Assembly (NCBI RefSeq): GCF_024586915.1
Contig: NZ_JANBVS010000011.1
Span: 1-64,000, forward strand
Length of the DNA: 64,000 nucleotides
Direction: 5' to 3'
Source: Bradyrhizobium sp. SRS-191
GTDB lineage: Bacteria; Pseudomonadota; Alphaproteobacteria; Rhizobiales; Xanthobacteraceae
Part shown: piece after piece, positions 35,406-45,663 of the stretch
Numbering within the stretch: position 1 is the first letter of the stretch
Layout of the letters: each line of letters begins with the position of its first letter
The notes under the pieces: generated by a model
What the model was told of the DNA's origin: nothing
The model's database searches: none
What the model saw: only the letters and a program-made list of their open reading frames with translations
Made by a program: the position numbers and the translations under genes

Positions 35406-37766
35406 TCAGGCGAGCGGCACGCTCGCCGCGTCGCTGTCTCGATTGCGGCCATGCTCGGCGACGCCGCCATCCGCGGCGACTGGCTCGCCTTGGGCAACGG
35501 CCGTGATCCGCACCGGCACCGACTTGGCCGCCGGCGTGTTGCTGCGCTCGTCGCGATGGGCGAGGGGCAGCAGGCCATTCGTCTCCGGATAATAGGCGGC
35601 GCAGCAGCCCGGCGGGATGTCGAAGCCGACGACGCGGAAGCCGCGGAGGCGGCGGTCGATGTCGTCGTGCCACACCGTGCTGAACTCGATCATCGCGCCT
35701 TCGTGCAGTCCGAGCGCGGCAATGTCGCGCGCATTCATGAACACCACCATGCGCTCGCCGCGGACGCCGCGATAGCGATCGTCGTTGGAATAGACTGTCG
35801 TGTTGAACTGGTCATGGCTGCGCAGCGTGATCAGCTGCAGATGCGGCGCCTCCGGCGCATCGTCGTCGGCGTCGATCAGGCCCTCCTTGAACAGGAAATT
35901 GGCCTTGCCCGTCGGCGTGTCCCATTTGCGCTCACGCGCGCCATTGGGCAGGCGGAATCCGCCGGGCTGGGCGATGCGGGCGTTGTAGTTGTTGAACTGC
36001 TCTGGAAACACCGCTTCGATCTTGTCGCGGATCAAACCGTAGTCGCTGACGAACGCATCCCAGTCGATCGCGGCGCGCTCCGCAACGGCAGCCTTGGCGA
36101 GGCCGCAGACGATATCAATCTCGGATTTCAGGTGCGGGCTCGCCGGTTCCAACAGGCCGACCGAGCCGTGCACCATCGAGAAACTGTCCTCGACCGTGAT
36201 CGTCTGCGTCCGGCCGTTCTGGATGTCGCGCTCGGTGCGGCCGAGGCAGGGCAAGAGCCAAGACGACTGGCCGTGCGTCATGTGCGACAGGTTCGGCTTG
36301 GTCGCGACATAGACGGTCATGCGCAGCTGAGGTACTTCTGCGGCGACGCGCGCATTGTCGGGAATGGCGCGGAAGAAATTGCCGCCCATTCCGATGAAGG
36401 CGTGGACCTCGTGGGCGAGGATCGCCTCGCAGCATTGCGCGACGTCGTGGCCGGGCTCGCGCGGCGATGTGAAGCCGAACGTCGCGTCCATCTTCTGCAG
36501 GAACGGCTCCTTCGGCTTCTGATAGATGCCGACGGTGCGGTCGCCCTGCACGTTGGAATGGCCGCGGATCGGGCAGGCGCCGGCGCCCTTCCGCCCGACA
36601 TTGCCGCGCAGGAACAGCAGATTCATGATCTGCTGCATGGCGTCTCCGCCGCGGCGATGCTGCGTGATCCCCATACCCCAGCAGGCGATGACGCGCTCCG
36701 CCTTCATGTAGATCTCCGCCGCAGTCTCCATGTCGGCGCGACACAGGCCGCTGTAATGCTCGAGCCGCTCCCACGGCATGTTGCGCAGATAGGCGGCGAA
36801 GGCTTCGAAGCCTTGGGTGTGACGGACGATGAACTCGTCGTCGAGAATGCGCTTGCTGCCGGTCGTCGCCTCGGCGGCGGCAAGCACCGCCTTGCAGATG
36901 CCTTGCACGGCCGCGATGTCGCCGCCGACGCGCAGCTGAAAATATTGCGATGAGATCTTCTGGCCACCGCCGGTCAGCATCTCTACCGCGTTCTGCGGAT
37001 TGGCAAAGGCGATCAGGCCGCGCTCCTTCAGCGGATTGAAGGTGACGATCGGCACGCCGCGCTTGGCCATGTCGTGGAGATAGCCGAGCATGCGCGGGCT
37101 GTTGGTGCCCGGGTTCTGGCCGAAGATGAAGATCGCGTCGCAGTCCTCGAAATCGTCGAGATCCACGGTGCCCTTGCCGACGCCGATGCTCTCGGGCAGC
37201 GCCACCGTCGTGGTCTCGTGGCACATGTTCGAGCAATCGGGAAAGTTGTTGGTGCCGAGCAGGCGGCCGAACGTCTGATACAGAAAGGCAGCCTCGTTCG
37301 ACGTGCGTCCGGAGGTGTAGAGCTCGATGCGCCTGGGATCGAGCGCGCGCAGCTCGGCGCCGATGGCGGCGAATGCCTCGTCCCACGTCGTGCGCTCGTA
37401 TTTGTCGGTGGAGGCGTTGTAGCGCATGGGCTCAGTCAGCCGACCGACATCCTCGATGTCGTGATCGGTCCAGCCGCTGAGCTCGCTCACGGTGTGCTCG
37501 GCGAAGAACTCCGGCGTGGCGCGCTTGCGCGTCGCTTCCCAGGCCACCGCCTTGGCGCCGTTCTCGCAATATTCGAAGGTGTGCGGCTTGCGCGGATCGG
37601 GCCAGGCGCAGCTCGGGCAATCGAAGCCGCCCGGCTTGTTCATCGACAGCAGCGCGCGATTGCCACGCACGAGAATTTCCTGGCGCGCCAGATGTGTCTC
37701 GGTGGCGTTCAGCGCGCCCCAGCCGCCAGCCGGGCTGTTGACGATGGTCTTGCGAGTTTCGGCCAA
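35406..37766 (-). CDS. FdhF/YdeP family molybdopterin oxidoreductase
   Basis: 786-residue cytoplasmic protein of the YdeP branch of formate dehydrogenase-like molybdoenzymes. The N-terminus lacks a signal peptide and holds the family motif GGFDCPSCAWPDP (two Cys only, not a full 4Fe-4S set). ELYTSGRTSNEAAFLYQ, CSNMCHETT and IFGQNPGTNSPRM match the molybdopterin core, and a C-terminal molydopterin-dinucleotide-binding domain starts near LQLITLRSHDQFNTT. E. coli YdeP is tied to acid resistance; the substrate is unknown. It follows the FAD monooxygenase gene by 81 bp on the same strand. Confidence 0.9.
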   Translation of the reverse strand: MAETRKTIVNSPAGGWGALNATETHLARQEILVRGNRALLSMNKPGGFDCPSCAWPDPRKPHTFEYCENGAKAVAWEATRKRATPEFFAEHTVSELSGWTDHDIEDVGRLTEPMRYNASTDKYERTTWDEAFAAIGAELRALDPRRIELYTSGRTSNEAAFLYQTFGRLLGTNNFPDCSNMCHETTTVALPESIGVGKGTVDLDDFEDCDAIFIFGQNPGTNSPRMLGYLHDMAKRGVPIVTFNPLKERGLIAFANPQNAVEMLTGGGQKISSQYFQLRVGGDIAAVQGICKAVLAAAEATTGSKRILDDEFIVRHTQGFEAFAAYLRNMPWERLEHYSGLCRADMETAAEIYMKAERVIACWGMGITQHRRGGDAMQQIMNLLFLRGNVGRKGAGACPIRGHSNVQGDRTVGIYQKPKEPFLQKMDATFGFTSPREPGHDVAQCCEAILAHEVHAFIGMGGNFFRAIPDNARVAAEVPQLRMTVYVATKPNLSHMTHGQSSWLLPCLGRTERDIQNGRTQTITVEDSFSMVHGSVGLLEPASPHLKSEIDIVCGLAKAAVAERAAIDWDAFVSDYGLIRDKIEAVFPEQFNNYNARIAQPGGFRLPNGARERKWDTPTGKANFLFKEGLIDADDDAPEAPHLQLITLRSHDQFNTTVYSNDDRYRGVRGERMVVFMNARDIAALGLHEGAMIEFSTVWHDDIDRRLRGFRVVGFDIPPGCCAAYYPETNGLLPLAHRDERSNTPAAKSVPVRITAVAQGEPVAADGGVAEHGRNRDSDAASVPLA

Positions 37767-37847
37767 TCAGGCTCTCCACACGGATGCACGGAGCTTGGCC
37801 AACGTGGCACCGACAGTGCCGTTCCAATGTCGTATCGCAGGCGCTGG

Positions 37848-38975
37848 CTAGTGACTCGCGAGATGTCTGCTGAACAGCTCGACGATTCCATGTGGCGCGG
37901 TGTCATCGAAGAACGTCACCAGATTGCGAGCCGTTTCGGCCGCGACACGGGCGCTGCGGGCAAACAGATCACGTTCATAGGCGGCGAGCGCAGCTTCAGT
38001 GTCGTTGGGCCAGGCGATGAGCGCCCGGGCAAGCTCCGCGCCGTCGTACAAAGCGAGGTTGGCGCCTTCGCCGGCGAAGGGGGACATCAGGTGGGCAGCG
38101 TCGCCGAGGAGAGTTACGCCCGGCCTGCGATCCCAGCGGTGGCCAACGGGAAGGGCATGGATCGGGCGCAGCACGGGATCCGTTTCGCTGGCGGAGATCA
38201 GGGCTGTCAGTTGCGGCGCCCAGCCTTCGAACGCCATGGCGATACGCGCGAGGCTCGCGCGCGCATCGCTGATGTCGAACCACGCCTCCGGCTTTTGGAG
38301 GGCGGCGTAAGTGTGGAGCGTTCCATCCGCATAGCGATGCGCCAGGATGGCCTTGCCTGGGGCGGCGGCAATCAGCGTGCCCATGCCGATCACGTCCGCG
38401 CTCGCCTTGTGGCGCGTATCGCCCTCAAAGAGGCGGGTCTCGACGAAGGATACGCCTGTGTAGGCGGGCTGTGCATTGGAAACCAGCGGCCGGATCCTCG
38501 ACCATGCGCCATCGGCGCCGACGAGTAGATCGGTGGTGATCGTCCTGCCGTCGGCAAAAGCGACGATGTGCCGTCCGCCGCCGATCGAGGTCGCCGACAT
38601 GACCTTGTGACCCCACGCGATCCGATCCTGGGGAATGGAATCGATCAGCATCCTCCGCAGGTCGCCGCGGTCGATTTCCGGGCGCTTGACGGCGCCGCTG
38701 CCGGGATGGTCGAAAAGAATGCCCCCGTTCTGATCGACGATACGCTTGGCGTCTTCGTTGGGGCGGACGAGGCTGAGAAAGGGTTCGAACAGCCCGGCGT
38801 CCTTGAGCGCAATCTGTCCGTTATGCTCGTGAATATCCAGCAGGCCGCCTTGTCCCCGCGCCTCCGCCGACTGTTCGGCTTCGTAGACCGTGGCCGGCAC
38901 GCCATGCAGATGAAGGATGCGGGCAAGCATCAGGCCGCCCAGGCCTGCGCCAATGATCGCGATCGGATGTCGCAC
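37848..38975 (-). CDS. FAD-dependent monooxygenase (PHBH/TetX-like)
   Basis: 375 residues from GTG 38975, chosen because CAGGAGCG lies just before it and the dinucleotide fold begins immediately (HPIAIIGAGLGGLMLAR). The later FAD motif is TLLGDAAHLMSPFAGEGANLAL, and the middle DG motif is LLVGADGAWSRIRP. These define a flavin hydroxylase such as those acting on aromatic compounds or antibiotics; the substrate is not readable. It lies between ppx and the YdeP gene on the same strand, separated from ppx by 267 bp. Confidence 0.85.
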   Translation of the reverse strand: MRHPIAIIGAGLGGLMLARILHLHGVPATVYEAEQSAEARGQGGLLDIHEHNGQIALKDAGLFEPFLSLVRPNEDAKRIVDQNGGILFDHPGSGAVKRPEIDRGDLRRMLIDSIPQDRIAWGHKVMSATSIGGGRHIVAFADGRTITTDLLVGADGAWSRIRPLVSNAQPAYTGVSFVETRLFEGDTRHKASADVIGMGTLIAAAPGKAILAHRYADGTLHTYAALQKPEAWFDISDARASLARIAMAFEGWAPQLTALISASETDPVLRPIHALPVGHRWDRRPGVTLLGDAAHLMSPFAGEGANLALYDGAELARALIAWPNDTEAALAAYERDLFARSARVAAETARNLVTFFDDTAPHGIVELFSRHLASH

Positions 38976-39242
38976 TGTTGCGCTCCTGTTGTCGCAGACG
39001 CTCAGCTCCCAAAGGGGCCGAACGACTGAGATCGTCCCGGCGCAGGGCCGGGGGTTGGTTGGGAGACGCTGGCCGAACCGCGCAATGCGCATGGTCGGGC
39101 GTGTGCTCGACAGCCATTCGAACGTACGGGTTCGGATCAGGCCATCGTTTTTCGCGACAGCTGCCAACTATATCAGACAGGGTCGAGACGCTAGCCCTTG
39201 CGAACAGATGGATCGTGGGGCGCTGCGCGGCGGCTCCACGAG

Positions 39243-40742
39243 CTAGTTCAGCACCACCGAGCCGGAGCGGCCGACGAGGCGCGCGAGCTGCTTGAAGCGG
39301 CCGCCGACGCGGTCGGCGACGAGGTCGACCAGATGATGCTCGAACACCAGCATCAGCTTGCGGTCCTGGGTGCGGAAATGCGTGGCGGGCAGCACGCCGG
39401 GACGCGCGGCCGAGATCAGATGCGCAACACGGAAGGCGGTGCCGAGCAGCCGCGCGCGATCGATCTGGGCGGGGCTCAGCTGCTGCGTGAGGGCGGGGGC
39501 TGCCGCCTCGTCGCGCTGCCCCTCGTAGCGGAAGAACACCGACAGCGCGGCGAAGATACGGCCCTCATGGCTGATCGAGCCGAAATTGCCGTTGAGGATG
39601 ATGCCGTAGGTCTGCTCGCCGCGATGGTCGGGATGCATCCGCCAGCCGATGTCGGACATCAGGCACGCGGCGTGGCGCAGCCGGCGCTCATCCTCGGTCT
39701 CGCGGATGTGCACGACCCGAAACAGCCGGTCGGTCCAGTCGATCAGTTCGCGCGCGTGTTGCGCCGAGCGCGACAGCAGCTCGTTCAGCCCCTGCGCGGC
39801 GCAGAGCAGGCCATCCGTGGCGCGCTCGGCATCGGGCAGCTTGGAATAGAGCAGGCCCTCGCGCACGCCGAACGTGGAGAACACCACGGTGGTCGGCTTG
39901 GCGACGCGGATGACATATTCGAGCACGAGCGCGGCATAGGCCAGTAGCGGCCGGCGCGCCTCGGCAACGGCCTCGATATCGGCCAGCATGTCCGCGGCCA
40001 CCAGCCGGCGCAGCCGGCGGACGAAGGCGAGCGCGTCCGCGGCGGGGATCGCGTAGCCGTGCATGACGCCGAGCGGATAGCCGCTCTGGATGATGTGGAT
40101 GCGCGCCAGCGCGCGCCAGGTGCCGCCGACCGCGTAGAAGGTGCGGTTCTCGCCGGCGGCGAGCTGCGGCAGGTCGGTGAGCGCGTCGCTCACGATCCGC
40201 TGCGCCTTCTTCAGCGACTTCTCGGCGAGGTCCTGCAGCGCCAGGCTGCCGAGTGGCAGGGTGACGCCGCTACGCACCTGGTGGCCGCGCACGTCGATCA
40301 GCTCCAGCGAGCCGCCGCCGAGGTCGCCGACGATGCCGTCGGGCTTGTGGATGCCGGAGATGACGCCGAGTGCCGAATAGCGCGCCTCCTCGGGACCGGT
40401 CAGGATCTGGATCGGAGCGCCGCAGATCTTCTCGGCCTTGGCGATGAAGTCGGGACCGTTCGAGGCGTCGCGGCAGGCGGCGGTGGCGATCGCATGGACG
40501 TGGCCTACCTTCTGCACCTTGCACAGCGCACGGAACCGCTTCAGCGCCGTCAGCGCCTTGTCCACGGCATCAGCAGCGAGCAGACCGGTGGTCTGCACCT
40601 CGCGGCCGAGCCCGCACAGCGCCTTCTCGTTGAAGACGGTGACGAGGCTGCGCTCCATCGCCTGGTAGACGACGAGACGGACCGAGTTGGAGCCGATGTC
40701 GATGACACCGACACTCGTGGCCCTTGTCATGGGCCGCTTCAC
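39243..40742 (-). CDS. ppx: Exopolyphosphatase (Ppx/GppA family)
   Basis: Degrades polyphosphate from its ends, or pppGpp for GppA activity. 499 residues: actin-like ATPase fold with GVIDIGSNSVRLVVY, the second phosphate motif GVISGIHKPDGIVGDLGGGS, and a C-terminal helical region resembling an HD-like domain (RHAACLMSDIGWRMHPDHRG). The start is GTG 40742 with AAGGGAATG upstream; ATG 40730 lacks an SD. It follows ppk by 42 bp, giving a synthesis-degradation pair in one transcript. Confidence 0.95.
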   Translation of the reverse strand: MKRPMTRATSVGVIDIGSNSVRLVVYQAMERSLVTVFNEKALCGLGREVQTTGLLAADAVDKALTALKRFRALCKVQKVGHVHAIATAACRDASNGPDFIAKAEKICGAPIQILTGPEEARYSALGVISGIHKPDGIVGDLGGGSLELIDVRGHQVRSGVTLPLGSLALQDLAEKSLKKAQRIVSDALTDLPQLAAGENRTFYAVGGTWRALARIHIIQSGYPLGVMHGYAIPAADALAFVRRLRRLVAADMLADIEAVAEARRPLLAYAALVLEYVIRVAKPTTVVFSTFGVREGLLYSKLPDAERATDGLLCAAQGLNELLSRSAQHARELIDWTDRLFRVVHIRETEDERRLRHAACLMSDIGWRMHPDHRGEQTYGIILNGNFGSISHEGRIFAALSVFFRYEGQRDEAAAPALTQQLSPAQIDRARLLGTAFRVAHLISAARPGVLPATHFRTQDRKLMLVFEHHLVDLVADRVGGRFKQLARLVGRSGSVVLN

Positions 40743-40784
40743 CGCGTCATTCCCTTGAGAAGCAGGCCCGTGAGAAGCAGGTCG

Positions 40785-42980
40785 CTACGACGAGTTGCGT
40801 TCGTTCCGGCGGGTGAGCCGGCGCGGTGAGGATTCCTTGAGCGACTTTCCACGGCCGGACAGACTCGGATTCGTCATGAAGTAATTGTGCAGGTTGAACG
40901 GCTCCTCGCCCTTCGCGGCCTTCATACGCGTTGACGACCCATCCGGCAACAATTGCCAGCTCTGCTCGGTGTCCTTGAGGTTGGCGACCATGATCTGCTC
41001 CAGCACCTGCTGGTGCACGGTCGGGTTCTGCAGCGGACACAGCACCTCGACGCGGCGGTCGAGATTGCGCGGCATCATGTCGGCCGAGGAGATGTACACG
41101 GCCGCCTTGGCGCTCGGAAGGCCCTGGCCCATGCCGAAGCAGTAGATGCGGCCGTGTTCGAGGAAACGCCCGATCACCGATTTCACGCGGATGTTGTCGG
41201 ACAGCCCGGGAACGCCGGGGCGCAGGCAGCAGATGCCGCGCACGATCAGCTCGATCGACACTCCGGCCTGTGAGGCCTCGTACAGCGCGTCGATGATATC
41301 GGGATCGACCAGCGAGTTCATCTTCATCCAGATCACGGCCGGCTTGCCCTGGCGGGCAAAGCTGGTCTCGCCATGGATGTGCTCGATCATGCGTTTGCGA
41401 AGCGTGAGCGGCGACACCGCCATCTTCTCGATGTCGATCGGCTCGGCATAGCCGGTGATGTAGTTGAACACGCGCGTGACGTCGCGGCCGATTACCGGGT
41501 CCGAGGTGAAGTAGGACAGGTCGGTGTAGATGCGCGCCGTGACCGGGTGATAGTTGCCGGTGCCGGTGTGGACGTAGGTCGTGAGGCCACCCCCCTCGCG
41601 GCGCACGACCATCGACAGCTTCGCATGGGTCTTCAGCTGCAGGAAGCCGTAGACGACCTGCACGCCCGCGCGTTCGAGGTCGCGCGCCCAGCGGATGTTG
41701 GCCTCCTCGTCGAACCGGGCCTTCAGCTCGACCAGCGCGGTGACCGATTTGCCGGCCTCGGCGGCTTCCACCAAGGTGCGCACGATCGGCGAATTGTTCG
41801 ACGTGCGGTACAACGTCTGCTTGATCGCGACCACGTCGGGATCGCGCGCCGCCTGCTGCAGGAACTGCACGACGACGTCGAACGACTCGTAGGGATGATG
41901 GACGATCAGGTCCTTCTGCCGGATCGCAGCAAAAATATCGCCGCCATGGTCGCGCACGCGCTCGGGATGGCGCGGCACATAGGGGGCGAATTCGAGATCG
42001 GGCCGGTCGACGCGGGTCAGCTGCGACAGCTCGTTCATCGCCAGCACGCCGTCGACCACGAACACTTCGTCATCGGTGGTCGCCAGTGCGTCCTGGACGA
42101 AGAAGCGCAGCTCCTCCGGCATGTTGGCCTCGATCTCGAGCCGGATCACCGAGCCGCGGCGGCGGCGCTTGAGCGCGGTCTCGAACAGCCGCACCAGATC
42201 CTCGGCCTCTTCCTCGATCTCGATCTCGCTGTCGCGGATGATACGGAAGGCGCCCTGGCCCTTGACGGTGTAGCCGGGGAAGAGGCGGCCGATGAACAGG
42301 CTGGTCGCCTGTTCGAGCGTGATCAGGCGGATCACGCCGTCCTTGGCTCCGGGGAAGCGGATGAAGCGGTCGATCTTGCCGGGCATGCGGATCAGCGCGT
42401 TCATCGGCTTCCCGTCGGCAGTGCGGATCAGCTGCAGCGCGACGGTAAAGCCGAGGCTCGGGATGAACGGGAACGGATGCGCGGGGTCGATCGCCAGCGG
42501 CGTCAGCAGCGGGAAGATGCTGGCGAGGAAGTGGTCCTCGATCCAGGCGCGCTCCGTCTTGGTGACGTCCTGGCCGTCGACCAGCACGATGCCGAGCTCG
42601 GCGAGGAACTTGCGCAGGTCGCGCCAGATCGCCTGCTGGTCGATCGCGAGCTGAGACACGCTTTCGTTGATGACCTTGAGCTGCTCCAGCGGCGTCAGCC
42701 CGTCCGGGCTGCGCTCCGCGATGCCTTCGCGCACCTGGGCGCGGATGCCGGCGACGCGGACCATGAAGAATTCATCGAGGTTGTTGGCTGAAATCGAGAG
42801 GAAGCGCACCCGCTCCAGCGCCGGATGGCGCGGATTGACCGATTCCTCGAGCACCCGGCGGTTGAAATGCAGCCAGGACAGTTCCCGGTTGATGAAGCGC
42901 TCGGGGCTGGAGGCGATCTCGATCGTCGCCGGGGAAACCGGCTCTTTTGCTGCAATTTCAGTAATTTGCTCGGTATCCAT
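40785..42980 (-). CDS. ppk: Polyphosphate kinase 1
   Basis: Membrane-associated enzyme making polyphosphate from ATP. 731 residues from ATG 42980 (MDTEQITEI); the longer frame to 43106 overlaps the hdaA end. RFINRELSWLHFNRRVLEE opens the N domain. The autophosphorylated histidine lies in LKTHAKLSMVVRREGG, and a second conserved block is TGTGNYHPVTARIYTDLSYFT, which begins the C1 domain. The region order matches PPK1. It lies between hdaA and ppx. Confidence 0.96.
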   Translation of the reverse strand: MDTEQITEIAAKEPVSPATIEIASSPERFINRELSWLHFNRRVLEESVNPRHPALERVRFLSISANNLDEFFMVRVAGIRAQVREGIAERSPDGLTPLEQLKVINESVSQLAIDQQAIWRDLRKFLAELGIVLVDGQDVTKTERAWIEDHFLASIFPLLTPLAIDPAHPFPFIPSLGFTVALQLIRTADGKPMNALIRMPGKIDRFIRFPGAKDGVIRLITLEQATSLFIGRLFPGYTVKGQGAFRIIRDSEIEIEEEAEDLVRLFETALKRRRRGSVIRLEIEANMPEELRFFVQDALATTDDEVFVVDGVLAMNELSQLTRVDRPDLEFAPYVPRHPERVRDHGGDIFAAIRQKDLIVHHPYESFDVVVQFLQQAARDPDVVAIKQTLYRTSNNSPIVRTLVEAAEAGKSVTALVELKARFDEEANIRWARDLERAGVQVVYGFLQLKTHAKLSMVVRREGGGLTTYVHTGTGNYHPVTARIYTDLSYFTSDPVIGRDVTRVFNYITGYAEPIDIEKMAVSPLTLRKRMIEHIHGETSFARQGKPAVIWMKMNSLVDPDIIDALYEASQAGVSIELIVRGICCLRPGVPGLSDNIRVKSVIGRFLEHGRIYCFGMGQGLPSAKAAVYISSADMMPRNLDRRVEVLCPLQNPTVHQQVLEQIMVANLKDTEQSWQLLPDGSSTRMKAAKGEEPFNLHNYFMTNPSLSGRGKSLKESSPRRLTRRNERNSS

Positions 42981-43128
42981 CAGAAAATCGATCCATATCT
43001 GATCGCGACGTGAAATCAGGGCGCTCAGTCCGACCGTAGCCCAATCTCCGTGACTGGGAGATGACGTTCCCGGCACCATTGAGGTTCCGCAACCGGTCGC
43101 CGTCAAGATGGCTCACGGTCACGTGGCA

Positions 43129-43806
43129 TCAGCTGTCGCGCAGCAACTCCGCGGCGAGCGCCCGGGTGACCGGCCGTCCCAGCCGCAAGGATTCGCCATC
43201 GAGCAGGGCGACGGTCTGGCGCGCCGCCGCGTAGGATCGCTCGATCCGGGCCGCAAGGTAGCTGACGACCGTCTCGTCGATCGCCAGCTGCCGGTCCGCC
43301 GCGAGCTTCACGATCAAGGCCCGGAACAGCTGGCCGTCCGGCGGCAGCAGCGTGACCACCGGGACGGCGCGCAGCCGGGAGCGCAGGTCGGCCAGGGCGA
43401 CCGGCAGCGCCACCGGCGCCTCGCGTGCAGTGATCAGGATGTAGGCCTCGTCCTGCCGCGCCAGATTGAGCAGGTGGAAGAGGGCGCGTTCGTCGAGGTC
43501 GGTTGCCGTGAGATCCTCCAGCACCAGCGCGCCGGTAGCGAGCGCTCCGGGAACGGCACTCGCCTCGAGCGCATGGGCCGACAGCGAGCGGGCGCCCGAG
43601 CGCTCGGCCCAGATCGCGGCCAGATGACTCTTGCCGGAGCCGTCGGGACCGACCAGGAACATCGTCCGCGCCGGCCATTCCGGCCAAGCGTCGACCAGCG
43701 CGAGCCCGGCGGCGTTGCCGGGGCCTTCGAGAAAATTGTCCCGCGTCAGGCTCTCCGCATGCGGCAGCGCGAGGGCCAGTTGACGAGGGGGAATATGGCC
43801 GGCCAA
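43129..43806 (-). CDS. hdaA: HdaA, DnaA-related regulator of replication initiation
   Basis: 225-residue DnaA-like AAA+ protein without the DNA-binding domain, which with the sliding clamp promotes hydrolysis of DnaA-bound ATP. The N-terminal QLALALPH (9-16) is the expected clamp-binding motif. The Walker A GPDGSGKSH (53-61) and Walker B GALVLEDL segments are intact, with RSRLRAVPVVTLLPPD in the sensor region. It lies between the CDP-alcohol phosphatidyltransferase gene and ppk, an order conserved in alphaproteobacteria. Confidence 0.92.
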   Translation of the reverse strand: MAGHIPPRQLALALPHAESLTRDNFLEGPGNAAGLALVDAWPEWPARTMFLVGPDGSGKSHLAAIWAERSGARSLSAHALEASAVPGALATGALVLEDLTATDLDERALFHLLNLARQDEAYILITAREAPVALPVALADLRSRLRAVPVVTLLPPDGQLFRALIVKLAADRQLAIDETVVSYLAARIERSYAAARQTVALLDGESLRLGRPVTRALAAELLRDS

Positions 43807-43863
43807 GTTGACGTGCTCCGTACAGTGTCGTCGGCAGGGACGAATGAGGGCTCGGGCGCCGCC

Positions 43864-44418
43864 TCACCGTACCTCGATGGTGCTCATGTGGCGCACCCAG
43901 TCCACCAGGTAAAGCCCGACAGACACGAGGGTAAAGGCCGTCACCAGCACCATCAGCACGCTGTCATAGGGTTTGGGCTCGAAGCCGAAGCTGAGCGATG
44001 CCAGCACGAGCGCTGCGAATCCGACCTGCGCCCCGGTGTTCAGCTTCGACACCATCAATGGCTTCATTGCGACCGGGCGGTCGAACAGCCAGGAGACGAT
44101 CACGGCGGCCACGATCATGATGTCGCGCGAGACCACCAGGATGACGATCCAGCGCGGGATGGCCCCCCAGATGCCGAGCGTGACGAAGATCGACACCAGC
44201 AGCGCCTTGTCGGCGAGCGGGTCGAGCAGGGCGCCAAGCTCGGAGCGGAGGTTGAAGCGGCGGGCCAGAAAGCCATCGACCGCATCGCTGACGCCGGCAA
44301 TGACGAACACGATGAAAGCGATCTCCATCTCGCCGGCGGCGATGGCCCAGACCACGATCGGAACCAGCAGGATTCGGCCCAGCGTAATCAGGTTGGGAAT
44401 AGAGTGGGGAATGGTCAC
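43864..44418 (-). CDS. CDP-alcohol phosphatidyltransferase family protein
   Basis: 184-residue membrane enzyme from GTG 44418 (MTIPHSIPNLITLGR), with GGGAC upstream; a longer frame to 44601 would run into purM's leader. The family signature is complete: DAVDGFLARRFNLRSELG followed by ALLDPLADK, giving the DxxDGxxAR-G-D-D metal site. Four to five membrane spans. It most resembles PgsA (phosphatidylglycerophosphate synthase), but the acceptor alcohol cannot be proved from sequence. It is divergent from purM and 57 bp upstream of hdaA. Confidence 0.9.
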   Translation of the reverse strand: MTIPHSIPNLITLGRILLVPIVVWAIAAGEMEIAFIVFVIAGVSDAVDGFLARRFNLRSELGALLDPLADKALLVSIFVTLGIWGAIPRWIVILVVSRDIMIVAAVIVSWLFDRPVAMKPLMVSKLNTGAQVGFAALVLASLSFGFEPKPYDSVLMVLVTAFTLVSVGLYLVDWVRHMSTIEVR

Positions 44419-44575
44419 GCAGCTGGTCCCGACGACAACTCGATCAATAGACAACCCGATTCCGAAGCGGCGCGAACCGGTCCGGTTCCTAGATAGGATG
44501 GGGACGGCCCCCTTGCGAGCCATTGCGCGCGGCCGGAATCCGACGTAACCAGCGGCCAAATTAGGGGTTTTGACC

Positions 44576-45649
44576 ATGACCGAGCGCAAGAACGGGCTCA
44601 CTTATGCAGATTCGGGCGTCGATATCGATGCCGGCAATCGGCTGGTCGATCTGATCAAGCCGATGGTGCGCGCCACCGCGCGTCCCGGGGCGGACGCCGA
44701 GATCGGCGGTTTCGGCGGCCTGTTCGACCTCAAGGCCGCCGGCTTCAAGGATCCGGTCCTGGTGGCCGCGACCGACGGCGTCGGCACCAAGGTCAAGATC
44801 GCGATCGAGACCGGGCTGCATGGCGGCATCGGCATCGACCTGGTGGCGATGTCGGTCAACGATCTCGTGGTGCAGGGCGCCGAGCCGCTGTTCTTCCTGG
44901 ATTACTTCGCCTGCGGCAAGCTCGACCCGGAGGCGACCGCGTCGATCGTTGCCGGTATCGCCGAAGGCTGCCGGGAATCCGGCTGCGCGCTGATCGGCGG
45001 CGAGACCGCGGAAATGCCGGGCCTCTACAAGGACGGCGACTATGATCTCGGCGGCTTCGCGGTCGGCGCGGCCGAGCGCGGCACCCTGCTGCCGTCGCCG
45101 GACATCGCGGCGGGTGACGTCGTGCTCGGGCTGGCCTCATCCGGCGTGCATTCCAACGGTTATTCGCTGGTGCGCAAGATCGTCGCGCAATCGGGCCTCG
45201 GCTTCGACGCGCCGGCGCCGTTCGCGCCGGTGCTGACCTTGGGCGCCGCGCTGCTGACGCCGACGCGGCTCTATGTGAAGTCCTGCCTGCGCGCGATCCG
45301 CGAGACAGGGGCAGTGAAGGGGCTGGCGCACATCACCGGCGGCGGCTTCACCGACAACATCCCGCGCGTGCTGCCGAAGCATCTCGGCGTCTCGATCGAC
45401 CTGACGCATCTGCCGGTGCTGCCGGTGTTCAAATGGCTGGCGGAGCAGGGCGGCATTGCCGAGCGCGAGCTGCTGCGCACCTTCAATTGCGGGATCGGCA
45501 TGATCGTGATCGCCAAGGCCGAAGCGGTCGATGCCGTCACCGAGGTATTCACCGCCAATGGCGAGCACGTCGCCCGGCTTGGCGAGGTCGTGGCGGCCGA
45601 AGGCGAGGAGCGCGTGATCTACACCGGCGCGCTCGATCTGGCGCTGTGA
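44576..45649 (+). CDS. purM: Phosphoribosylformylglycinamidine cyclo-ligase
   Basis: AIR synthetase of purine biosynthesis, 357 residues from ATG 44576, which sits 8 bp after AGGGG. YADSGVDIDAGNRLVDLIKP opens the protein, followed by VAATDGVGTKVKIA, the GGETAEMPGLY glutamine/substrate loop and HITGGGFTDNIPR. It is followed directly by purN, so two successive purine genes are coupled. Confidence 0.97.
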   Translation: MTERKNGLTYADSGVDIDAGNRLVDLIKPMVRATARPGADAEIGGFGGLFDLKAAGFKDPVLVAATDGVGTKVKIAIETGLHGGIGIDLVAMSVNDLVVQGAEPLFFLDYFACGKLDPEATASIVAGIAEGCRESGCALIGGETAEMPGLYKDGDYDLGGFAVGAAERGTLLPSPDIAAGDVVLGLASSGVHSNGYSLVRKIVAQSGLGFDAPAPFAPVLTLGAALLTPTRLYVKSCLRAIRETGAVKGLAHITGGGFTDNIPRVLPKHLGVSIDLTHLPVLPVFKWLAEQGGIAERELLRTFNCGIGMIVIAKAEAVDAVTEVFTANGEHVARLGEVVAAEGEERVIYTGALDLAL

Positions 45650-45663
45650 GACGGGCTGTCACG

